5,498 nucleotides of DNA from an uncultured Ruminococcus sp. (GTDB taxonomy: Bacteria; Bacillota; Clostridia; Oscillospirales; Acutalibacteraceae). The first letter of the stretch is position 1; every line of letters begins with the position of its first letter. The stretch covers positions 1-5,498 of the forward strand of contig CACZPV010000057.1 in the NCBI GenBank assembly GCA_902783065.1, read 5' to 3'. Under the pieces are notes generated by a model. That model was not told where the DNA came from, did not search any database, and saw only the letters and a list, made by a program, of their open reading frames with translations. Position numbers and translations under genes: made by a program. This document shows, piece after piece, positions 1-4,858 of the stretch.

Positions 1-174
1 CTTGGACCGCTTTATTTGCCGATTATTGGTTTGATATCGTTTACATGGTGTGGTTTGCCGTTTTTTGTCAAACTCAGAAAAAGAAAACATATTTCCTATT
101 ATTCCTGTTTTACAGAATCATGGGCGAATCGGCTCGGCAGCAAGGTGCTTCATGAGGAAGTACCGTATGAATAA
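1..174 (+). CDS. C-terminal end of a probable membrane protein (5' part outside window)
   Basis: Frame 1 is open from the first base to a TAA at 172-174, giving 57 residues with no start inside the window. The visible part begins with a hydrophobic stretch (about residues 1-22, LGPLYLPIIGLISF onward), followed by a basic cluster, LRKRKH. A short polar tail follows, ending SKVLHEEVPYE. A hydrophobic helix followed by positive charges suggests a last transmembrane helix with a cytoplasmic C-terminus. The family is not recognised. The end of an RDD-type membrane protein (hydrophobic helix, basic KKR patch, short tail ending in a VV-like strand) is a weak possibility only. It is probably real because the frame ends exactly at a strong intrinsic terminator, with the stop codon overlapping the base of the hairpin. 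Confidence 0.6.
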   Translation, partial: LGPLYLPIIGLISFTWCGLPFFVKLRKRKHISYYSCFTESWANRLGSKVLHEEVPYE

Positions 175-217
175 AAATTGGTCATTCCGTTGTTGATATC
201 GGAATGACCAATTTTTT
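173..217. terminator. Bidirectional intrinsic terminator
   Basis: A perfect 12-bp stem, TTGGTCATTCCG (178-189) with CGGAATGACCAA (200-211), has a 10-nt loop. It is preceded by A5 (173-177) and followed by T6 (212-217), so each strand carries a U-tract after the stem. It lies between convergent genes: the plus gene ends at 174 and the minus gene ends at 241. It should therefore end transcripts from both sides. Confidence 0.92.
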
Positions 218-240
218 ATCGGAGATCAGTATGAATAGTA

Positions 241-852
241 TCAGTACTTTTTATGTCTTGATTGGCGTCTGCGAATACGATGCTTTGTAGGATCATCAAG
301 TACAAGTTCGCTCGGATCAACCTCACGGTCGAACAGAGTACCGGCTCGCTCGGTAGTTTCTCCGCCGTATTCATCATAAGGTTTGAATCTGCTTTCATAA
401 TTGATATCAGAACGGCTCCTGGTGAATTTTCCGGAGAATACCAAAGCCGCAAAACCAGCCACTACCAGAATCAGACTTATTGCGTTAGCTCCAAAAATGC
501 TGCCTTTACCGGGGTTTTGAATGATAACCTTAGGATTTTCGGGATCATAATAAATTGTTATACTGTCGCCTTTTCTTACAGTTGCCGGAAAATCATAAAT
601 CCTGACATTATCATAAACTTTGCCGTCAACTTCATAATGAGCCAATACGACTTTTTCTGTACTTTCAGCTGCTACTATATTGGTTTCGACCGAATCAATA
701 ATGCCTTGCGTTTCTACGTAGGTGTTTTTCAGGTTTTCGCGTTCTCCGGCAGCGAGATTAACTTTTACTGCAATTATAATTCCTGAAAGAATAAGAATCC
801 CGGCAATTATATAAAAAAGGTAAGTGATCGGATTTTTGTGAGTACTGTTCAT
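241..852 (-). CDS. DUF3592-like two-TM membrane protein (203 aa)
   Basis: This is a predicted integral membrane protein of unknown function. TM1 lies at about residues 9-29 and TM2 at about 119-140. Between them is a soluble domain of about 85 residues, probably extracytoplasmic, with the pattern typical of DUF3592 proteins: a G-I-[IV] strand (about 49-55), a Y-x-V-D-G-K-x-Y hairpin (73-80), and KGDSITIYYDPENP (94-107) just before TM2. A charged cytoplasmic tail of about 60 residues ends in an Arg/Lys-rich segment (RIRRRQSRHKKY). The start is supported by a GGAGGA ribosome binding site (862-867, minus strand) 9 nt upstream of the ATG. The gene is transcribed alone and ends at the shared terminator. 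The neighbouring divergent gene encodes a diverged relative. DUF3592 has no established general function, so none is assigned. The gene is near certain; the family call comes from motif resemblance by eye. Confidence 0.88.
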   Translation of the reverse strand: MNSTHKNPITYLFYIIAGILILSGIIIAVKVNLAAGERENLKNTYVETQGIIDSVETNIVAAESTEKVVLAHYEVDGKVYDNVRIYDFPATVRKGDSITIYYDPENPKVIIQNPGKGSIFGANAISLILVVAGFAALVFSGKFTRSRSDINYESRFKPYDEYGGETTERAGTLFDREVDPSELVLDDPTKHRIRRRQSRHKKY

Positions 853-875
853 TTCTTATCATCCTCCGCAAAAAA

Positions 876-904
876 ATAATAACATAGCTGATTGTAAAAG
901 TCAA
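876..904 (-). promoter_or_regulatory. Proximal promoter (P2) of the 203-aa membrane protein gene
   Basis: On the minus strand a -35 box TTGACT (899-904) is separated by exactly 17 nt from a -10 box TATTAT (876-881). The -10 is preceded by TGT, which makes it an extended -10. Predicted initiation near 869-870 would leave a leader of only about 17 nt, just containing the ribosome binding site. The -35 box lies inside the insertion-like element and the -10 box inside its left flanking direct repeat. Confidence 0.6.
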
Positions 905-948
905 AAATCGTCTGTTTATGCGGATTTTGGTGTTTACACTTTTACAAT
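891..948. repeat. Perfect 11-bp inverted repeat with internal pairing
   Basis: ATTGTAAAAGT (891-901) is the exact reverse complement of ACTTTTACAAT (938-948). Inside it, AAAATC (904-909) can pair with GATTTT (923-928), so the 58-nt span can form a long interrupted hairpin. The left arm shares GATTGTA with the end of the insertion-like element and covers part of the P2 -35 region. Near the right arm is a small palindrome, GTGTTTACAC (930-939). It could be element architecture, an operator dyad or RNA structure in a longer leader. Confidence 0.6.
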
Positions 949-1079
949 TTTCTCCGCTTTTCAAAGCTTTTCGGGTTTTGGCGAGGTGTCCGCCCGCCTT
1001 TATACAATCGGCTGAAAATAATAACAGATAATCTGATTTGTGTTTAAATTGTAAGTAAAAAATATAATTTTTTAATAGT

Positions 1080-1108
1080 ATTCTATCATCAAATATCTTT
1101 TTCGTCAA
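1080..1108 (-). promoter_or_regulatory. Distal promoter (P1) reading towards the 203-aa membrane protein gene
   Basis: On the minus strand TTGACG (1103-1108) is followed after exactly 17 nt by TAGAAT (1080-1085), which is preceded by TGA, an extended -10. Predicted initiation is near 1073. The transcript would carry a leader of about 220 nt that includes the whole insertion-like element before reaching the start codon at 852. No other minus-strand gene lies between, so this is the best candidate for the original promoter of that gene. Confidence 0.55.
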
Positions 1109-1174
1109 TAGTGGTAAAAAATAAATGCTGCGGACCGCCGTCCACTATTATCTGCGCTTCTCATCGGGAAGCGG
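1107..1174. repeat. Cluster of dyads upstream of divergent promoters
   Basis: Several inverted repeats lie together. AATAGTGG (1107-1114) pairs perfectly with CCACTATT (1142-1149). GGAC/GTCC (1132-1135 and 1140-1143) is nested and competes with the outer pair. CGCTTC (1155-1160) pairs with GAAGCG (1168-1173). The left arm of the first dyad overlaps the P1 -35 box. There is no T-run after any stem on either strand, so these are not intrinsic terminators. They may be protein-binding sites or remains of structured DNA. Confidence 0.45.
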
Positions 1175-1189
1175 CATGGTAAAAAAGTA

Positions 1190-1214
1190 CACCTTTCAGG
1201 TGATTGCCTGAAAG
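1190..1214. repeat. Overlapping, mutually exclusive hairpins
   Basis: CTTTCAGG (1193-1200) is the perfect reverse complement of CCTGAAAG (1207-1214) with a 6-nt loop. An alternative hairpin, CACCT (1190-1194) with AGGTG (1198-1202), uses the same bases. It lies about 28 bp upstream of the -35 box of the plus-strand gene, so it would not be transcribed from that promoter. A regulator-binding dyad is more likely than an RNA switch. Confidence 0.45.
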
Positions 1215-1241
1215 ATTATAAAAACAGAATCGTAAAAATGA

Positions 1242-1271
1242 TTGTACATTATAAGAAAAGGGTGGTATAAT
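1242..1271 (+). promoter_or_regulatory. Promoter of the 175-aa membrane protein gene
   Basis: TTGTAC (1242-1247) is separated by 18 nt from a perfect TATAAT (1266-1271), which is preceded by TGG to give an extended -10. Predicted initiation is near 1278, leaving a leader of about 65 nt before the ATG at 1345. The leader contains an AGGAG ribosome binding site at 1329-1333. Confidence 0.65.
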
Positions 1272-1344
1272 TGAGAAAATTTTGTCATTTGTAGAATGGC
1301 TGAGTTTTTCAAAGCTGTAAAAAAACAAAGGAGATGCAGAAAAA

Positions 1345-1872
1345 ATGAACAACAATTATCATTATCAGGGAAGCGATCCGATTGTTAACACGGGTAAACA
1401 AATTGCCAAAACCGCTAAAAGCAATGCCTGGGTCATAATTACAGCAGCAGGTATTTTTATTGCCGTAACGACAATATTCGTAGGAGTTGTTTTTTTGATC
1501 ATATCGGCGGTAATGAGCACCAGTGCCGAAAAAATCAAGGATTATGACGAAGTAACGGCAATTATTGTCGGAACAGAAAGAACAGGATCTTATGATGATT
1601 ATAAGTATGTTACCCGTGTTCGTTATTCAGATAAGGAAGATAACGAGTATACTGCTGAATTGTCAGGAATTATAAATGCAGAAACAGTGACAATTTATTG
1701 TGACCCGAATAATTATTCGAATTATATTTATGTTTCTCAACCGGGAGGGATGGATGTTATGACATCGATCTTTAACGGTATAGCAATTGCTTTGATTGCA
1801 ATAGGCATTTTGGTGGGCATAGGTGGTGTTATCGGAGGAATTGTACTGCGAAAACGAAGTAATCGGATATGA
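1345..1872 (+). CDS. Diverged DUF3592-like two-TM membrane protein (175 aa)
   Basis: This is a predicted membrane protein of unknown function. A polar N-terminus (1-28) is followed by TM1 (about 29-57), a loop domain (about 58-138), TM2 (about 142-168) and a short basic tail, RKRSNRI. The loop contains strand patterns in the same order as the divergent 203-aa neighbour: EVTAIIVGTE (69-78), a charged hairpin ending NEYTAEL (100-106), then TVTIYCDPNN (114-123). The last motif corresponds to the usual YYDPxNP signature, with Cys in place of the second Tyr and without the KGD that normally precedes it. It is therefore a diverged DUF3592-like protein. The start follows AGGAG by 11 nt, slightly long but acceptable. 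TM2 is unusually Gly/Ile-rich (IGILVGIGGVIGG). It has its own promoter, and the next gene downstream also has one, so the two need not be co-transcribed. Confidence 0.87.
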   Translation: MNNNYHYQGSDPIVNTGKQIAKTAKSNAWVIITAAGIFIAVTTIFVGVVFLIISAVMSTSAEKIKDYDEVTAIIVGTERTGSYDDYKYVTRVRYSDKEDNEYTAELSGIINAETVTIYCDPNNYSNYIYVSQPGGMDVMTSIFNGIAIALIAIGILVGIGGVIGGIVLRKRSNRI

Positions 1873-1890
1873 ATTTCTTACAAATTCATA
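1868..1890 (+). terminator. Weak AT-rich hairpin at the end of the 175-aa gene
   Basis: TATGAATTT (1868-1876) pairs perfectly with AAATTCATA (1882-1890) around a 5-nt loop, and the TGA stop at 1870-1872 lies in the stem. The stem is AT-rich and no U-tract follows, so it is a poor intrinsic terminator. It may only stabilise the 3' end or allow read-through into the next gene. No better terminator was seen between the two plus-strand genes. Confidence 0.3.
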
Positions 1891-1930
1891 AGTAATTCAT
1901 ATATAAATCTTCTAAAATTTGAAAATTATG

Positions 1931-1959
1931 TTGAAAATGTAATAATAATATGATATAAT
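1931..1959 (+). promoter_or_regulatory. Promoter of the secreted CAP-like protein gene
   Basis: TTGAAA (1931-1936) is separated by exactly 17 nt from a perfect TATAAT (1954-1959) preceded by TGA, an extended -10. Predicted initiation is near 1966, giving a leader of about 84 nt. The leader holds a weak dyad GCAGA/TCTGC (1979-1983 and 2003-2007) and a 16-codon open frame (1983-2033) that ends just before the ribosome binding site. Confidence 0.75.
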
Positions 1960-2034
1960 TAATTATCTCCTATCGATTGCAGATGAATATGTGTATGGTA
2001 TGTCTGCTGATGGATCAAATCATTTTTATTTAAG

Positions 2035-2040
2035 AAAGGA
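2035..2040 (+). promoter_or_regulatory. Ribosome binding site that decides the start at 2050
   Basis: AAAGGA at 2035-2040 is 9 nt from the ATG at 2050. It directly abuts the in-frame TTG at 2041, which therefore cannot be the start used with this site. Confidence 0.8.
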
Positions 2041-2049
2041 TTGAATTTA

Positions 2050-4773
2050 ATGAAAGGGACAATATTCAAGCGGGCTGTTAGCACTGTTTTGTCAGCAGTA
2101 ATGATAGTATCTGCCTTTGCAGTGACATCTTATACAGCGTCGGCTGTGGACGAATCGTTGGTGCTTTATGAAAGTGCAATACGTGATGTTACTAAAAAAT
2201 ATCAGATGGCAAAAAGTGTTTATGATCAAATCAATCAGTACAGAACTTCTCAGGGATTGTCGGAACTTACTCTTGAGGATAATCTTACTGAACAGGCAAT
2301 GGAAAGAGCAGCGGAGCTTTCTATTAATCTGAGTGATGCTGATCTGACATCAACAGCTTACCGTGAAACAGATACAACTCATATTTGCCTTGAAGCAGAT
2401 GCATTTCTGGAGGCGGATGATGCTTCACAGATTGTGGATTACATTAACAGTAACGGAACGAATGTAATTAACTGGGATCAGGCTCTGACAAACAGCGGCG
2501 TTAATAATATCGGAGTAGGTGTTGTTAATGTAAAGGGTAACGCAAATAAGCTTTTTGTCTGCATAAGAACAAACAATCTTGATACGGGTACGGTGGCTTC
2601 TGATGAAAAAATGTCACAGGCAGATCAGACCGTCAATACAAGAATAAGAATCCTTGAAGATTATCTCAATAATATTACAGGATTTCTTGTTCAGGGGGAA
2701 TCCGGTATTACAACAGAGGTTGCACTGGATGGAACAAACACAGTGGATGGCTCTAATATAAACCTTGACGAAAAATGCCAGATTTCTTACAAGCTGCGTG
2801 GAGAAATTACTCAGAATACTTACGCATATCTTGTTCCCAGCGCAGTTACTAGGGGTTCCACTGCTGATAAATGGTTTAGTTACGAAAGCCAGTATTTTAG
2901 TACAGATAATATGAATACTTTCAGATATACTGATACAAAACAAGTATATACTTCGATTACACCTTACTCAACCGGAACACACCAGTTAAAAGCATCTATA
3001 TACACTGCATCAGGTTCTTCAGGTTCTTCTTTTATCAGATCGATGAATGTGACGGTTGTTGATCCTAACAGCACTGTTGAAACAAAGAATATTAACGACT
3101 GTGATATTTCACTTGAATATACAGAAGTAGAATATGATGGAAATGCAAAAAAGCCTGCGGTAACTATTACAGACGGAGAAAAGACTCTTGTTGAAGGTGA
3201 GGATTATACGATAAGTTATTCCAATAACTACTCTATCAGCAGTACAGATAATCCCGCTAAGGTAACGATCACCGGTACGGGAAATTATGTCGGTGTTGCA
3301 GAACGCACTTTTATGATTGTGTACACAATTCCACTTTCTTTGTCAATTAACACATCGAACAATAAGACCTTTGCATACATTGGTGATACTGTAACAGTGA
3401 CAGCAAAGAAAACCGGCGGTCAGGGAAATGTGACTTTCAGCTTTGTGGGCACAGCACCTGATCAGACAGCCGTAAACGGAACTTCAGAGGCAAGCAATGA
3501 TTATGTGAACGACTGGAAGTATTCTTTCCCGGTTGATCAGAAGGGTACATATACAGTTGTGGCTACAGCTACAGACTCTAAAAACACTGCCGTTACTCAG
3601 GAAATTCAGATTCAGGTAACAGATCCTATAAAAGTGTCGTTAATAGCTTCCGCATCAGAAGTGCAGGTAGGTACAACAGTAACCTTCACAGCACAGGCAA
3701 GCGGCGGTTTCGGAGATAAGACATATTCTTTCCTGTCAAGTAATATTACCATCAATCCCTCTGATGTTAATGGAAATGTTGCAACACTGACATTTGATAA
3801 AGATGGTGAAAAGACCATAGATGTAACAGTGAAAGACGCAATGGGAACTGCAAAGACAGCTTCCTGTAAGGTCAGCGTATATAATGCGCTTAACAGTGTG
3901 GTTGGTACCAGCCTTACACTCAACGGTGATATCGGACTGAATTTCTATCTGAGCCTTGTCAGCAATGCGTACACCATTATAATGGATGGTCCGAGAGGTG
4001 AAATTACAGTTCCGGCTGAGGATGCTTTTATAACTGATTCCAGCAGTGCATATTACAAATACTATAAGTTCACTTATCCTGTACGTGCTAATGAGATGGG
4101 TTCGGATATCACTATAAAAGTTCTGGACAGCAGCAACAATGAAATTACTCTTTATAAAAATAATAGTTCTGTCGGTACATCCTATACTTCAACCGTTAAT
4201 AAATACTTTGATTCTGCAAAATCAAGTTCGTCAGATGAAAAATTGCTGGAACTTTGCGATAAGATGTCAACTTATGGCGCATATGCAGAGAAGTGCTTTA
4301 ATGAAAACGTTGATCTTACCGGAAGATCTCTGGCAGATCTGTCTGCTGTAAATGCTGAAGAACTTAAAGAATATGCCGCTGTCAGAGCAGGTGATGTTCC
4401 GGATGGAATTACCATTCAAGGTTATTCATTGGTTGCTAACGACAAGACAAAGTTCCGTCTGTACTTTAAAGCAGATGATGGTGTAACTCCCACATTCAAG
4501 GTAAATAACCAGACAGTAGAAAGCAGAACAATGGATGGAAAAACTTATGTACAGGTTGCAAATATTGCAGCTGATAAGCTGGATAAAAAATTCAAAATTT
4601 CCATTACTGTTGAAGATACAACTCATACAATAGAGTGTTGTCCGTTGTCTTATGCATATATCGTTTTGAAAACCTGCGAAGATAATGCAACAATGGCAGA
4701 AACATATGCAGATCTTTCCAACCTTGTAAAGGCAATGTATCTGTATAATACAGCTGCAAAGAACTATTTCTGA
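2050..4773 (+). CDS. Large secreted multidomain protein: CAP-like domain, Ig-like repeats, duplicated C-terminal module (907 aa)
   Basis: This is an exported protein, probably extracellular or cell-surface. Residues 1-32 form a signal peptide: KR, then a hydrophobic core, with cleavage likely after A30-S-A32. Residues about 53-176 resemble a CAP/SCP domain: YDQINQYRTSQGLSELTLEDNL (58-79), an Ala-rich helix, then IGVGVVN and a closing LFVCIRT strand. The usual His/Glu tetrad is largely missing, with only H111 near the expected place. Residues 180-345 are unassigned and beta-rich. Residues 349-424 form a YDG-type beta repeat (YDG 362-364, DYTISYSNN 385-393, GTGNYVG 409-415). Two similar Ig/PKD-like repeats follow (about 428-524 and 526-611; VTVTAKKTGGQG and VTFTAQASGGFG). 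Residues about 622-907 are the Ruminococcus-type C-terminal module in two diverged halves. There is no LPXTG, SLH or dockerin motif, so the anchoring mode is unknown. Adhesion or matrix binding is an inference from the architecture. Confidence 0.9.
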   Translation: MKGTIFKRAVSTVLSAVMIVSAFAVTSYTASAVDESLVLYESAIRDVTKKYQMAKSVYDQINQYRTSQGLSELTLEDNLTEQAMERAAELSINLSDADLTSTAYRETDTTHICLEADAFLEADDASQIVDYINSNGTNVINWDQALTNSGVNNIGVGVVNVKGNANKLFVCIRTNNLDTGTVASDEKMSQADQTVNTRIRILEDYLNNITGFLVQGESGITTEVALDGTNTVDGSNINLDEKCQISYKLRGEITQNTYAYLVPSAVTRGSTADKWFSYESQYFSTDNMNTFRYTDTKQVYTSITPYSTGTHQLKASIYTASGSSGSSFIRSMNVTVVDPNSTVETKNINDCDISLEYTEVEYDGNAKKPAVTITDGEKTLVEGEDYTISYSNNYSISSTDNPAKVTITGTGNYVGVAERTFMIVYTIPLSLSINTSNNKTFAYIGDTVTVTAKKTGGQGNVTFSFVGTAPDQTAVNGTSEASNDYVNDWKYSFPVDQKGTYTVVATATDSKNTAVTQEIQIQVTDPIKVSLIASASEVQVGTTVTFTAQASGGFGDKTYSFLSSNITINPSDVNGNVATLTFDKDGEKTIDVTVKDAMGTAKTASCKVSVYNALNSVVGTSLTLNGDIGLNFYLSLVSNAYTIIMDGPRGEITVPAEDAFITDSSSAYYKYYKFTYPVRANEMGSDITIKVLDSSNNEITLYKNNSSVGTSYTSTVNKYFDSAKSSSSDEKLLELCDKMSTYGAYAEKCFNENVDLTGRSLADLSAVNAEELKEYAAVRAGDVPDGITIQGYSLVANDKTKFRLYFKADDGVTPTFKVNNQTVESRTMDGKTYVQVANIAADKLDKKFKISITVEDTTHTIECCPLSYAYIVLKTCEDNATMAETYADLSNLVKAMYLYNTAAKNYF

Positions 4774-4818
4774 TGATGAACAGATGAATGGTTTTTTACA
4801 CGGATCATACTAAATAAG

Positions 4819-4858
4819 ATTCAGGCGGCGGATATTTATCCGCCGCCTGAATTATTTT
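4819..4858. terminator. Strong intrinsic terminator between convergent genes
   Basis: A perfect 15-bp GC-rich stem spans 4819-4833 and 4838-4852 (core AGGCGGCGGAT with ATCCGCCGCCT) around a 4-nt loop. TATTTT follows on the plus strand. On the minus strand the distal sequence is CTTATTTAG, a weaker U-tract. It lies 45 bp after the stop of the secreted protein gene. The TAA of the minus-strand gene (4852-4854) touches the stem, so it probably ends both transcripts, more clearly the plus one. Confidence 0.88.

Larger units (their letters stand above)
873..1026. mobile_element. MITE-like 130-bp element with terminal inverted repeats and 12-bp flanking direct repeat
   Basis: A perfect 12-bp direct repeat AAAATAATAACA occurs at 873-884 and 1015-1026. 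The 130 bp between the copies (885-1014) start with AGCTGATTGTA (886-896) and end with TACAATCGGCT (1003-1013), which is an inverted repeat of 11 bp with one mismatch. Terminal inverted repeats directly inside a matching direct repeat are the hallmark of a small non-autonomous transposon with target-site duplication. The interior is locally more GC-rich (975-1000) than its surroundings. It carries a second perfect inverted repeat and two GCTTTTC copies (955-972). There is no coding capacity. The direct repeat is AT-rich, so chance similarity is not excluded, and no known family is recognised. Confidence 0.5.

Noticed and set aside
262..786. Plus-strand frame of 174 codons opposite the 203-aa gene
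   Set aside because: Antisense shadow. The minus-strand frame has TM helices, DUF3592-like motifs and a good ribosome binding site, while this one has no recognisable features.
977..1014. GGCGAGGTGTCCGCC resembles the first stem of a fluoride (crcB) riboswitch
   Set aside because: The downstream AAC element, the second stem and the conserved CUGAUGACUCC-type segment are absent, and no fluoride exporter gene follows.
758..1108. Minus-strand frame of 116 codons overlapping the start of the 203-aa gene
   Set aside because: It runs through promoter, element and ribosome binding site sequence, has no plausible ribosome binding site, and overlaps a well-supported gene in another frame.
853..1344. 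tRNA, CRISPR array or known riboswitch in the large intergenic region
   Set aside because: There are no cloverleaf or T-loop signatures, no regularly spaced direct repeats, and no riboswitch core motif that I could recognise on either strand.
1296..1388. ATG frame of 30 codons (MAEFFKAVKKQRR onward) overlapping the start of the 175-aa gene
   Set aside because: No ribosome binding site precedes it and it covers the ribosome binding site and start of the main gene in another frame.
2041..2049. TTG start giving three extra residues on the secreted protein
   Set aside because: The ribosome binding site AAAGGA directly abuts this TTG, leaving no spacing. The ATG at 2050 has a normal 9-nt spacing and begins a typical signal peptide.
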